Of a stretch of 64,000 nucleotides of DNA, positions 26,601-38,640 are shown piece after piece. This DNA is from Paramarasmius palmivorus (Eukaryota; Basidiomycota; Agaricomycetes; Agaricales; Marasmiaceae). Under the pieces are notes generated by a model. The model searched no databases. It saw nothing but the letters and a program-made list of their open reading frames with translations, and was not told where the DNA came from. The first letter of the stretch is position 1. Each line of letters opens with the position of its first letter. The DNA lies in NCBI GenBank assembly GCA_037176845.1, contig JAYKXP010000006.1:744001-808000 (forward strand), in the 5' to 3' direction. The translations under genes and the position numbers were made by a program.

Positions 26601-28633
26601 GCACCCGACTCGGACCCGATCTTTTCAAAGAGGCGGATAGCAGATACTCTCACGTATGGGTATCTCGAGATGCTTGGGACATTGAGCAAGCATAAGGAGG
26701 GCATGGAGCAAGTGATTTATTGCCATCTCATTGACTGTTGGCGCTAATCGATTCCATCAGGATACTAGAAAAGTATCATATATTTACTGCCTTCTACCAT
26801 CTCAGCGACCTGAAGAGCCGAGAAGATCTGATCAAGGGAATCATCGAAAATTTGGACTACACCATTGACGGACACCCTCGCATTGTATTATCAAAGGCTC
26901 TTACGACGAGTAACAAGGTCGGTCTTCCTTATTGTAGTAATCAACAAGGATATCAAATCAGCCTATAGAAAATCCAAATCATCGCAACTCGCCATTTGGG
27001 TGAGCTCATCCGGAGAGCACCCATTGCTGGTGCATGGATGCTACGCTTGTTACTAACACAATTGTATGACCCGTCTGCTGAGGTCCGAGAGGAGGCTGTT
27101 CAGATCCTGGAAGAGGCATGCGAGTCCAAAGCCGTCCTTGAACTCGTTGTGGAGATGCGCCCAACTCTGGATCACCTTGGAGACGTCGGGAACTCATTAC
27201 TACTGAAGTAAGATTATCAAAAGATTTATAGCCCTTCCATCGGTTGCTAAATGTTCCTTTCAGATTCATGTCAACTCCTACAGGATTCAGATACCTCTTC
27301 GATTCTGGTTACATTGATCGTGAAATGGATGCGTGGTACAGTGTATGTTTTTAAGTCCAGTTTCACCAGGATTGTTCTCTGACTCTGAGTGGTCTTTAGG
27401 AACGTAACTTGTATTATGTTGTTCAGGTGGAGACATTCCTCGCGCACATATTCAGTAATTCGATATCTGGAGAAGAGGAGTAAGAGTCCAGCAGCTCAAT
27501 TTACGTCACCCGGCTAATACGCCTTGCAGAGAAGGAGTAGTGCCTCCTCATTTCTATGGTGAGATGTCAAAGACAGAACTAGGGTGCCAAATACTTCAGG
27601 AGAAGGGACATTTCGCGGATTTTGCTCAATTCATCCGGCAACATGGCCATGAAAGTGAGGACCCAGATTTGATTATGAGACTGAAGAGTACTCTTTGGGC
27701 TGTGGTATGATTAGTTCATTCTCTTCAGCAAGTTCAGGGGTCACGCGAATACACAGGGCAATATTGGAGCAACAGAAGGCGGTCTTCCATTCTTGGAAGA
27801 AGAGGAAATCATTCCGACGGTCATGGATATTGCAAACAATTCACCCATACCAACCGTTAGAGGGTAAGAAACTTCCGATAATTTCAAAACGCTCCTGTTG
27901 ATTTCCACGTAGCACCTGCTTCTTTATGTTGGGTTTGATATCATCCACTTCGCAAGGATGCGAAATCCTGGACGACTACCGTTGGGAAGCAACCTTGACA
28001 CCCATGGGCCTTCCTACTGGCTTATGTATACCCGTCGATGTCGACAAGTTTATCTCGCTTCCTTCGTGGAGGCATCATATACCAGAGCAGAACGAGTCTC
28101 AATTGATACCTCCAACCGCGGAGAACGAGTTGGAGGTGTTAACAGCAATACAGAATCTTGCCAATACGGTCATTGCTAATGCTGCCTCACGGTCTCTGGC
28201 AAGGTGCGCAGCCATACTCTCTCCCGTTACCGGCGTGGATGTTGACTCTCTTTGTAGGATGAAATCTCGGCCAGAGTATAAGGCCGTCTTCTCTTCACCT
28301 GTCATGCTTTACAGAGCACTTCATACCATGTCCACGGCCCGGTACCGTCTACCTGTTCGTCGATACATCTTGGAACTGTTCAGTATCGAATGGGACGAGG
28401 GCGTTGTGAATGCCTTCATCGACTGTGCCGCATCCCTGAAGGCCAAATCCTCTTATCGACCATCTGAGTCGGATTTAAATCGTAGGCTCAGTATGTTTAA
28501 TCGACCAAGGCGTGCTTCGGAAAGTGAAGGAGAGGAGGATGTGGAGGATGACCCCAGTCGACCTCCGGTCGCCTCAGAGAGGCCGGCAATTAGTTTACGG
28601 CCCAAAAGTCGGATCATTGGTTTTACATCTTGA
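23673..28633 (+). CDS. ste20: TORC2 subunit Rictor (Tsc11/Ste20 homologue)
   Basis: This is the Rictor-type scaffold of TOR complex 2, which controls actin, membrane stress responses and AGC kinases of the Ypk1/Akt class. About 20 short introns interrupt roughly 1,250 codons. The N-terminus is Ser/Pro-rich, followed by a coiled coil (DKLRRQVQSELEAANNRIDA). The helical-repeat body has the typical Rictor motifs: REMQNG...PLSEPVMRALV, WNFDTIQELIEGPLLN, FRYLFDSGYIDREM, and near the end GLISSTSQGCEIL. A Ser/acidic tail closes the protein. ATG 23673 was chosen over 23589 because the extra 28 residues are hydrophobic and unlike the family. The symbol follows the fission yeast name; mammalian RICTOR and budding yeast TSC11 are the same family. 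Confidence 0.9.
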
Positions 28634-28836
28634 CTTTTTTCTTGCTTTCTGGCTATATTTTCTTTGGACATTGAATTCGTGTATCTCTAGCATGTATATT
28701 TTGTACAGCAGTGTTGTCGTTTGATTCTTGAGCTCGCTTTGGAATTTCAATATTTGGCTTGCCCATTTGGTACAAACAAATATGCCGGCGTTGTGCGGAA
28801 TGTCGACAGAGGCATACTCTACCTCGTCTTTCAACC

Positions 28837-29624
28837 ATGTCTCTACTCCAAGCCTGTAAGCAGGCAACCATTCCATGTAGACGTGCAGCGATACGTCCGC
28901 AAACTCTAGCCTTGAGACAGGCTTCTTCGGATGCTATCTCAAACCCGAAAGGTCTTCAGAACACTACCAAGACAGAGACTTCGGTTACTGCACCGGCTCC
29001 TGCTCGAGATGTTATGACTGCAGATGTTGTCAGTGGGGCTCCTGGTGCGTAAAACGAACCTTTTGTACTGTGAATTCATGATGCTAAATCAACCATTACT
29101 TACCAGCTGAACTCAGATATCGTCAAGTGCGAATTTACAAGCCAACGCGCAACACTATGCAAAGCGGTTCTGGAAAATCCAACCGGTGGAGAATAGACTT
29201 TGATATCCTTCAAGGTGGTGGAAGATGGGAGAATCCTCTGATGGGTTGGGCCAGTTCGTGCGTTGGATCTCATGGCTATTTTACCTCTACTGTCTTCGCT
29301 AACCAGTCACGAAACTATGTCAGTGCGGATTACATGCAAGGTACCCGTCTATCGTTCCGTTCCAAGGAAGATGCCATGCACTTTGCCGAGAAGCAAGGTA
29401 TGTGGATTCGTGATGTCTTAGTGTATTGGATGTTGAGCCGTGAACCGTTCTTCCTTAGGCTGGGATTACTACGTGTACGTTGCATTCTAAAGAACCCTTT
29501 CCTTCCGACGGTTAATGTATTACTCTCCAGGCAACCTGAGACGGTTGAACGCATACCACCCAAGAACTACAGCGAGAATTACTTGTATCGTCCTAACAAG
29601 CTCCGGATTCACAAGACCAAGTAG
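28837..29624 (+). CDS. NADH:ubiquinone oxidoreductase subunit NDUFS4 (18 kDa, AQDQ)
   Basis: This is an accessory subunit of mitochondrial complex I that helps assemble and stabilise the N-module. The N-terminus (MSLLQACKQATIPCRRAAIR) is a typical basic matrix-targeting sequence. The ETC_C1_NDUFA4 fold follows, with VRIYKPTRNTMQSG, WRIDFDILQGGGRWENPLMGWASS, DYMQGTRLSFRSKEDAMHFAEKQGW, and the basic end NYLYRPNKLRIHKTK. Short introns interrupt it at about 29043, 29245, 29397 and 29474. The start at 28837 gives the presequence directly. It lies 203 bp downstream of rictor on the same strand. Confidence 0.94.
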
Positions 29625-29941
29625 ATGATACACGTTCATTAGAAATGGAAATTTTTTCGCTTCGTGTTTGAGTAGCAACGTGAATGATCCTTCGTAAGAA
29701 GCTATCTGGACTCCGTCGGCTGCCTGGCATTACTGTAATTATAGCTGAAGCACCACATGTAGCCGGCGCAGCGGATGTCGAGTCGCTTGAGCGTCCGAGA
29801 TAGTGTCATAGTGTCACGTGTATGTACCGCTAAGTTGTCCGATCTTTTGAGAAATTGAGGTCTCCACTCGTGTGCTCCTCTCATGTTCTGACACCCCAGC
29901 TCCTTCTGCTTTCCTTCTGAACCCCAGCTAGATTTTCGACC
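29625..29941. promoter_or_regulatory. intergenic, promoter of CSC1-like channel
   Basis: No gene is seen. TAGTGTCA is repeated twice in tandem (29801-29816) and runs into the palindromic E-box core CACGTG (29815-29820), 122 bp before the ATG of the channel gene. CACGTG is bound by bHLH factors in many eukaryotes. Confidence 0.45.
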
Positions 29942-32900
29942 ATGACCGACATTCAAACCAGACCTTTTTCAAAGAATTATAGGTTCGCAGATACCTTCAT
30001 TATCGGTCTGGCATTGTCTCACAAGTTGCTCCTCTCTCTAGCGGGCTCATCAATCAAACTGTGATTGCGATTGGAATTACGGTGGTATGTGTCGGAGGGC
30101 AGGAGCTCATGAAACGAGTCAGACGGGGACCGGTGAGGGAGAAGGGAATAGGAAGTAGAGAATCTTGGGAATTTGGCTAGTAAGTCTTGGCTATTTTAGG
30201 GGTTCGAGCGTCAAAGGTGCGGTCGTACGACTGCATCTCTGCCAGCCTCTGGTATTGGAATTTTTACTCATTTTATCTACAGTCTTTATCAAGGGAGATG
30301 TTGGGCAAGGTCTGCCACCCGAATAACACTATGACATCGTCAATGTTAACCAACTATTCGCCTAGGTATCCATCACCGCCGTCGCCTGGAGGGTGGCCAC
30401 TCGCTTGGATCCCACAGGTTCTTCGATTTCCTGAGCAGAAAATTAATGAACTCAGAGGCCTTGACGCTGCACTCTATATTCGTTTCCTTCGTGGATGTTG
30501 TACGTGCTTCACCCGCTGGTGTGCTTCTTAATTCTCACGCGATGTTCAGTCTGGTTTACGCTGCTTCATGTCTTCACGACCTTTCCTATATTATTCCCTA
30601 TCCATTTAGAGTTCTCCGAAGACAGTATCTCTCCGAAATCGATGACTCGCGCTTCCATATCTTCCCTGGTTGGATCCAAGAATGGCCTGTCCTTACTTTG
30701 GATCCACATATGTCTCTTATTTTGGATCACCCTGTCCTGGATAGCCACCCTATTCTGGATCATGCATGGAACATTCAAAATGCGAGCCGAGAATATTGCT
30801 CGTCGATCACTGAATCCCCCCACATGCAAAGACTACCATCCTCACCCCCATCCTCAGTACGCATTCGCAGATGTGCCTCCAGCCGAGGTTGACCTGTCAA
30901 ATGACGGTCTTCGGTTTCGCACAATAATGGTCGCCAATGTCCCGCCTCTATTACGCGACGAGAAACAACTACGGGAGTATTTCCAGTATTACATGTCTCG
31001 TAAATTGGAAAAGCCAGCCATGGGGGTCAACTCCACCACTCAACCCGGTTTCATCAACAAGTCTTTGGCCTTCATCTTCAACCATGCGAAACAGATACCA
31101 CATCTCACACACAGCAAGGATGAAGGCTCGCAACCGCGAGAACCGTCTAATCCTGATGATGTTCCAGAAATCGAGCGAGTAGTGATTGCTCGCAAGATGA
31201 CAGAACTCGCGTCACTTTTGGAACGGCGAGAAGACATTTTACGGTTACTTGAAACCGCCCACATCAAATTGGCGAAGAAGGCTCTATCAGCTGTCAAACG
31301 TGCGATGGAGTTGAAGGATGCGAATAAGCCTTTCAAGTTTTCTCGCAGTGGGTCCAGAGCAGCCTTGATTGCTAAGCAGAGGAAAATGCGTACCGATGTC
31401 GAGACTGGTGAACCGTCGCAGGAAGGTACTCTTAGCGAAGAGGAACGTATGGAGCAGTTGATCAAAGTCCTTGGGCCCTTTGTCGAGGAGTTTGGGCTTC
31501 TCAGGTCTACAGGAAAAGCGAGGGACGGGATGTCATCTTTTGGGAACTACGCTTTCAAGCGACTTCGCGCCGAGGGCTCACAGGACGGTGACACCGAAAC
31601 AGAGTTATCGCCTACTGGTTATCCGCCTCACAATGGGAATCACACACGCCAGAAGAAAACTGTCTGGGATGCTCTCCTCAGTGTTCCCCGAAGCAGTCTG
31701 GACCCCTATCAGCCACTTGTCAATCTTTCCCATCTATTCCGTGGCAAGACCGTCCCATCCATTGACTACTACACCGCCAAGCTTAACCTTCTCACTTCAC
31801 TCATTACGGAGAACCGTGCTAAACCTGTCAATAAGTACGACCCCGTATCGACCGCATTCGTCACATTTGCGAAAGCTGAGGATGCTCGACGTGCTTGTAA
31901 CTATCTTGCCGTGCATCCGCATAATCCATTGCAGTGTATGGTCACTATGGCGCCTCAGTACCAAGACCTAGATTGGCAGCGGGTCATGAAGTCTTCCTTT
32001 AATGCAGAGGTTAGTGCTCGAACCGCTGCTTATATATTATTGCTTGGTGCTGATGTAATTCCCAGTTCGTCAAGGATTGGGTGGTCAGCCTTGGTGTCTG
32101 GGCCTTCACGTTGTTTTGGTTGTTCCCGGTGTCCCTTCTTGTTGGTTTGGTCTCTATTCAGAACATTTCCGCGTTTTGGCCTGGTCTGGTATGTCCCTCA
32201 CTAGTTTTTCATAAGAATTCTCGGTGACGGCTTTTGCAGAGAACATACCTCGACAAACATCCATGGGAGGAGGAAGTTATTCAATCCTTCTTACCCACCC
32301 TTCTCGTTGCTCTTCTTGCTCTTCTTATTCCTCTCATCTTGCTACTGATAGCAAAAAAGGCACATACGATCATGACGCTTTCTGCACTTCACGACCGAAT
32401 CATGACCCGATACTATAAGTTCCTCATTGTCAATGTCTTGATTTTCTTTTGCGTTGGTACTGCCGCGTTACAGTCGGTACTCGATTCCTTCCGAGCGCAA
32501 GCCGATGCACCAGATATCCTGGGTGTTGTAGCTAGCAGCTTTCCCAGTGCTGGGCCTTTCTATGTTGGATGGCGTAAGTCCTGATTCCGTACAGTGCTAC
32601 AGTAACTGACCTATACACTTATAGTTATTTTTACCCTCGCCATGCATGGAGGCTTTGAAATCGCCCTTCGTGAGTGTTCCGCTATCCATGTGTTCAATGA
32701 AACCGCTCACCTTATCATAGTCGGCCTGCCTCTCATCATGTATCCTACAACAAGTCGACAGATAACGCCGTAAATTTCTTTTCTTTTTTCGTGAAATACT
32801 CACTCATCATCTCTAGTCGCAAGCGCTCTGTCGGTATTCGACCGCGTACCTTCAACTTCTATTGTGCGTCATCTACGATCTTTCATCGCCATATCCTAGC

Positions 32901-34814
32901 CTTACTTCGTGTGATAGATTGGCTTCCTACACACCTTTTGGTTATCCATGTCCTTCTGTTGTTCTCGGTGCTAAATCCATTCGTCTTACCGTTTGGATGC
33001 ATATACTTCTTTATTGAGAATGGTGAGTTCTATAAACGCGTTTTCAACCTATATAAATAGGATATTTACGGATATACAGGCGTCGTGAAGAATCAGGTCC
33101 GCAACAATGTGGTGGTATACTATGCGATCCACGTACTGATTTGCTATTATCAGCTCCTACACGTCTACGCAAAAAACTACGAGATGAATGGACAAGTGCT
33201 GTTGATTAGGATGATTCGGTACTCGATGGATGGTACGTCAATTTAAAAGAAATGACGAGAGTCACAGCTGATCCATATCTTTCAGGTCTAATATTATCAC
33301 AGGTACCATCTCACATAAAGGTATTTCTCCGCATTACTGAAAACTGGTTTCCAGGCTGTCTTTCTTGCGTATATGGTTGTCCTAAAGAAGGAAGTCAACG
33401 TCGGACTCGCTGCGTTTTTGATTGCTTTCACGGCAGTGGTCAAGATATTGTATGTCTAAATTGATAACATTCATTCGGAGAAATTACTGACCACTCATTT
33501 AGCATCACTCGGATATGTCGGGCCCAGTTTGAAAGGGATGACATCGCAGAGGCCGAGGTTGTTTGTGGCCGAAGCTCATCTGCTTCGGGTGAAGAAGATT
33601 CGGATCATACAGGTGAAAATCAAACTGATGAGCAGGAGGACATTCAAGTCGGACTGGTTGAAAGCTCACCTGCGAGCGATCCAAAGGCCACGTGGCGTAT
33701 GCCAGAATGGGTATCTTTCTCTTATGCCACTATACGACATCGTCCTAGCCATCCTCAACAACGACATCCTAATCCTTTTAGAGTGGATAAATCGAGTTTA
33801 TCTCGAGTAAAGTCCCTCCCAACCACTGCAGTCGGCCCTGACCCCAATTCCCACGACGTTATCGTTCCTAGCGAAGTTCCGCCTCATACACACACGAACC
33901 ATGTACAGCCCGAAGATGACATCGGGCCTGTCTCGGTTCATCCACCACCTACCTCCTGGGATGATCTGACAACAATCGATCTCCCGTATGATAACCCATA
34001 TTACACGAGGACCATCAACAATGTGTTATGGCTTCCACGAGATCCATGCGGCGTATTGAGTTTAGACGATACTGTCGATCTCAAAATCGCCATCTCGGTA
34101 GACCCTTCAGGCGGTCAGATTGGAACATGGCTAGGCGTGCCAGAGACTGGCTCCCCCTCGCAACAGTCGAATTCTTCCTTACCCTCGAGCCCGAGCAGCG
34201 AACCGGCGGGCCTCAGCTACGTTACATTACCTTTCACCTCCGAACCTGAAGACGTGGACGGTACGGAAACGATAAATCTCCCCGCCGTCCTTGCCAAACG
34301 AGCCGAAGCCAAAGACGACGTAGAGAATGCCATACGACCGCGCCGACCCTCGACATTCCGCCGAAGACCCAGTACTGCCGGTGGTTCGAGTGCATCAAGA
34401 GCTTCGGGCCCTCGACCGAGTACTTCTGCTTCTGCACGGGGTACGGCATTCTCTTACAGGTCTTTCTCGGACACTCTGCGTCCCCCAGAGAGGTCGAAAT
34501 CTATTATGTCTGCCTTCGATCGTCCCGGCTTGGAGAGGTCGCGTTCAATCGCAGATGAGCTAGGGCAACGCCCCGATGCACATGCCCAAGCTGATTTGGT
34601 GCTCAACACGCCATCAGTGTCACGTATATCCCTTGAACGACCACAGCTCAAGAGGTCGCAAAACATCTCAGCGAATGCTGCTATTTATCACGAGGTGCTT
34701 GCTGAAGAACGATTGGCACTGCAGAACCGCCTCGAGGAAGAACAGGCTGAAGCCGACAAGACACGGACGCACACGTCCTGGCTTACCTCGTGGATGTTTA
34801 AGAGGACAGACTGA
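29942..34814 (+). CDS. CSC1/OSCA/TMEM63-type stress-gated cation channel
   Basis: This is a multi-pass membrane protein of the CSC1/OSCA (DUF221) family: osmosensitive or mechanosensitive calcium-permeable channels. The N-terminal part (from MTDIQTRPFSKNYR) has the first membrane segments, with FWFTLLHVFTTFPILFPI as one of them. The cytosolic RRM-like PHM7 domain follows (RFRTIMVANVPPLLRDEKQL ... STAFVTFAKAEDARRACNYL). The pore-forming 7TM block starts near 32,060 (WVVSLGVWAFTLFWLFPVSL) and runs to about 33,470 (NVGLAAFLIAFTAVVKIL). A long cytosolic tail of several hundred residues, Pro/Ser-rich and probably disordered, ends at LTSWMFKRTD. Many introns are needed and all can be placed without frame damage. 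Yeast homologues are shorter at the C-terminus; the long tail is seen in filamentous fungi. Confidence 0.9.
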
Positions 34815-35077
34815 ATTCATTTCTTGTATTTTCTTCGGGCATTGATATCTAGGAACGCTGTGATACCACCTATTCTACCCTCACCGAGTAATGTTGTAAT
34901 GCTATTGCTTTCGAACGACGATGCGAACCCATAATCCCTTCGATTTTCCGACTGAATAACAAATGCCTCAAAGCTATTCACTGATGACATCCCAACGCTA
35001 CCGACGTTTTCCCTTCATTTCTCCTGGCTCTCATAGCGTTGCGAGAGTTTGCCGATATTCACCATCAGGTACGGCTT
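34815..35077. other. intergenic region before GH131 gene
   Basis: No gene is seen. It should contain the channel 3' UTR and the upstream promoter of the GH131 gene. Confidence 0.5.
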
Positions 35078-35083
35078 TATAAA
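35078..35083 (+). promoter_or_regulatory. TATA box of GH131 gene, very close to ATG
   Basis: TATAAA lies only 34 bp before the start codon at 35117, which would place initiation within a few bases of the ATG if the usual spacing applies. Confidence 0.55.
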
Positions 35084-35092
35084 TGACCTGCT

Positions 35093-35111
35093 CTGGATAG
35101 TGACTATCCAG
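35093..35111 (+). repeat. perfect inverted repeat CTGGATAG-TGA-CTATCCAG
   Basis: An 8-bp inverted repeat with a 3-nt loop sits between the TATA box and the ATG of the GH131 gene, ending 5 nt before the start codon. It could be a dimeric regulator site or, if transcribed, a leader hairpin. Confidence 0.9.
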
Positions 35112-35116
35112 GCAAA

Positions 35117-36554
35117 ATGTTCCGTCTTACCATTGCTACTACCGTCGCCCTCTTGGCTGGTGTCGCTTCTGCAGGAACCAAGCTCTGGGATGGGAGTTTT
35201 AACTCCTACGCCAGCTCAGCAGATTTCGACAAATGTGAGTGCCTTTGGTTCCTTCCTAGGTTGCGGTGCTAATACACGACTGCACAGGGTCCTGGGCCAA
35301 TCAAGTTGGCAGTTATCAATGGGTACGTGCATTCAGGCGTCGGCATTCATCATTTCAACTCAATTTATGCGCAGTACATCCACGGAAGCCAACCTACGTC
35401 TCATTACCTCTCCGTTTCCGCCGACTACAAGAACCCCGCCATGACCTCTGAACAGCGCGGACTGAAGAGCACGATTGATAGCGGCGCTACCTGGTAAGGC
35501 ATATAGAGTTCCTTAAATGGATGATTCTGATCAAACTCTTGCAACAGGAATGGTCAGACTATGGCTAGAACCGAACTTATCCCGCAAACTACCGCCAACC
35601 TCGGAAGCGGCAACCTCTTCTACCACTTCTCCGTGAAGCGAACCAACACCAACGCGCCCGATGTAGGTGGAATGATTCCTTGAAATAACAAATTGCTCAA
35701 AGCTCGACTGTAGTCTACAAAGGAGCACCAAATTGCATTCTTCGAGAGCCACTTTACTGAGGTAAGAACTCGATAAGAAATCTTGTTTGGTCTTCCTGTC
35801 TCATTGATAATCTACTCTCTAGCTCAAATATGGTGTCGGAAGTAACCCGACCGACTTGCAATGGCATGTTGGCGGAGTGCAAAAGTGGAGCACGCCATTT
35901 ACGGCCGATACTTGGTTCAACTTTGCCTACGATATTAATGTGAGTCGCTACCTGACATAAATTGGCTGAATGCCTGACCTTCATTTCACTAGTTCTCCTC
36001 TGGCACTGTTGGCCTATGGGCATCCACCGGGTCAAGCCCACTCACCAAGGTCGTACAGAACATCGCTGCATCCACCTCCACAAATTCGGCAGACTGGCAT
36101 CTTGGTGTCCTGCGTGTGATTGCTAGTGGGGTGACTGAAGACTGGTATTTCTCTGGAGTGTACGTTGAGAATGGACCTATCACCACGACTATTGGTAGTG
36201 GCTCTGGTGGTAGCTCTGGCACGACCTCTGCTCCTGGCACAACCTCTGCTCCTGGCACAACCTCCGCTCCCGGCACAACCTCCGCTCCCGGAACGACCTC
36301 TGCCCCATCTACAACCACAACTGCCTCGGGACCCCAGCAGTCTCAGTGGGGACAATGTGGAGGTGAGTGGCATTCGACTTGATGGCTTGCAGGTTACTGA
36401 ACGGCAGTTTAGGACAAGGTTGGGCAGGACCAACAGAGTGCGTCAGCCCCTATACATGCGTTGAAATCAGCCCGCCGTACTACTCTCAGGTAAGTACTGC
36501 GATCTCGGCGTGTATAAGAAAAGCAGTCCATTGACCTCGTTCTAGTGCAAGTAA
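35117..36554 (+). CDS. secreted GH131 beta-glucanase with C-terminal CBM1
   Basis: This is a predicted extracellular enzyme acting on beta-1,3/1,4-glucans or cellulose, as known for GH131. Exons join in frame from the signal peptide MFRLTIATTVALLAGVASA (cleavage before GTKLWDG) through the GH131 fold. Visible family segments are YHYLSVSADYKNPA-like, MARTELIPQTTANLGSG, HQIAFFESHFTELKYG, LQWHVGG and DWYFSGVYVENGPI. A Gly/Ser/Thr/Pro linker made of five GTTSAP units (36218-36307) follows. A fungal cellulose-binding module CBM1 closes it: QWGQCGG, GWAGPTECVSPYTC, YYSQCK, with the conserved cysteines and aromatics. The last exon is only the three codons TGC AAG TAA. Together with the nearby GDSL esterase it points to plant cell-wall degradation. 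Confidence 0.92.
36218..36307 (+). repeat. five 18-bp units encoding GTTSAP linker
   Basis: Five tandem copies of an 18-bp unit (GGCACAACCTCTGCTCCT and close variants) encode the O-glycosylation-prone linker between the GH131 domain and CBM1. Differences between units are nearly all synonymous. Confidence 0.9.
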
Positions 36555-37076
36555 ATGATATGAGGCAGTGTGTTGGGAGATACCTATGTTGGGGACAGTG
36601 AAGATTTTCCATGTACCGGATAATGACAATACAAATATCGGAAGCGCTCACCTAAAGTTGATGGTTGCAACCTACCGCAGAAGCCCGGGATGGCAGATTG
36701 CCTCAACAACCTTGAGTTCTTTGCCCGAAGAAGCTAAAGAGTTTCCGAAATGGGCTCGGATAACTGTATGAGATTGCTGTCTTCCACAAGTTGCGAAAGA
36801 GCCGAACCAACATTCAAGAACATTGAAACACACTGGAGCTTGGGTTAACACTGTTAGACTTTGTCTGGTACATCATCGGTCTCTGTGAGTAAATTTTGCT
36901 GGTTATAGAGTACTTGAGTATAATAAGGCGATGAAAATGCACGAGGATCCTGATAAGTATGCTGGAAACACGCGAAGGGCGAGGCATATGTAGGCCACGT
37001 GGTAGCACCAGTATATTGCCCGAGTGGTGGTGGTGACGCATCAAAGTTCCCTTCCCCCTTCTTCCTCCTTTCAAAA
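36555..37076. other. intergenic, no gene seen
   Basis: The region holds the GH131 3' UTR and the VAP gene promoter. A C/T-rich tract (about 37042-37071) leads to the VAP start codon. The open frames here are short and unrecognisable. Confidence 0.5.
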
Positions 37077-38369
37077 ATGTCCGTTTATCTCAACCCCAGC
37101 GCTTCCCTTGGATTCCAACGTGAGTCTCTCATTCATATTTTTCCGAAATGTTAGGAATTTATTCAATAAATTTCAGGTCCTTTGACCGTTCTCGTGAAAC
37201 GGACGTTGACCATAACCAACCCCCATGACCGTCCTGTTGCTTTCAAGGTCAAGACGACCGCCCCAAAGGTTCGAGAATTGCAGATACTCATAACCTACGG
37301 ACGTCTGATATACTCTCTGCACAGTTGTACTGCGTACGACCAAATTCAGGGAGAATTGAGCCAGGGCAGCAAGCTGAGGTCGCAGGTGCGCAGAATGTTT
37401 TGAGAAGCACAGTGGCTATTGATATTGATTTTTTTGCAATAGTGATGCTACAACCTTTGAAGGAAGAGCCGCCACTCAATGCCAAATGCAAGGATAAATT
37501 CCTAATTCAGAGCACACTCATCACCCCAGAAAAGGACCAGAAGCCTCTGGCTGAAATAGTGCGCTTTCACTTATTCGACATTCCGTAATTTACAGTAACA
37601 TCCATCCAGTGGACCCCAGAAGGAGCCAGTGATGAAGACGTGGTGCATCAGCAAAAGCTGAAAGTCACTTACTTACCCCCGGAGGGTCAGACACTGGTGG
37701 AAGAGGACGAGAGCCCCAATCACAACCCCAACCCCGATCCCGCCCATCCAAGTTCAATCATCGGAGACTCAGTGCGCTTCATCAGTATTGTGTATGCAGT
37801 GCGATCAACTCACACAACTCCTACAGGCATTTAACACTGTTAAACAACATCCGTCCGTTAATGGCAATCCGGCTATCCCTAACTTCCAGCCCTCTGAACT
37901 AGAGCACAGTGGACACCAGGAAGACTTTAGTGCTGCTCGCGAAGAGGCACACGAAGAACCCGAACACCCGCCGCCCGTTTCAGTTCTCGTACAGCCTTCG
38001 GCCGAGAGGCCACCACCAGTTGAATCGGTCCCTTCCGAAGCCTCTATCCCAATGCCTGTCGCAGCACCTGTGCCCGCTCCGGCACCAGTCACCATACCGC
38101 CACCACCTGCTCCGGCAGCTGCTTTGGAGGCTGAGCTCAAGGAAGCACGGGCAGAGATCGAGAGATTGAGATCGTTACTAGCAGCTGCGGCACCACCTAC
38201 TGAACTCAAGAGAAGAACAAGAAGGCTTTCGGACGATATGTCTACTGTTCCCGGCAGCGATGTTGGAACTGTGATCGATGATGCACCCATGCCCCAGGAT
38301 GGCGTTCCTTTACAAGTAGTGGTTGTCATTTCTCTTCTCGTATTCGTTACGACATATTTGTTCTTCTAA
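37077..38369 (+). CDS. scs2: VAP/Scs2 family ER membrane protein (MSP domain)
   Basis: This is a tail-anchored ER protein that recruits FFAT-motif proteins to membrane contact sites and supports lipid traffic and ER-plasma membrane tethering. The N-terminal MSP domain (about 1-130) shows LNPSASLGFQRPLT, LTITNPHDRPVAFKVKTTAPK, YCVRPNSGRIEPGQ, and KCKDKFLIQST, the residues that form the FFAT-binding face. A long Pro/Glu-rich spacer follows, then a coiled coil (LEAELKEARAEIERLRSLLAA), and a C-terminal transmembrane anchor (LQVVVVISLLVFVTTYLFF). Several introns fall inside the MSP domain. Start and anchor are both intact. The symbol is by homology to yeast Scs2. Confidence 0.92.
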
Positions 38370-38640
38370 GTTTTTTTTTATTTGTTTTCGTTCCAACATA
38401 TGCTCTCATCTTCGTGGTTTAAATGTCGGTTATCCTTACCTATAAACCAGTCTTATAAAGGGATATTAGTAGACCCTTCCCCTTCCTTACGGTTCAGTAT
38501 GTTAAATACACTTATTTCGTTTCTTTGTGAATTTTGTTCGCACTCACATTCGTTTAACTTTTCCTTTGTACCTATTGTACTTTCCTCAGCTGCACATAAC
38601 AAATATCGAATATGGACACCCGTTGGAACAGGACAAGCCT

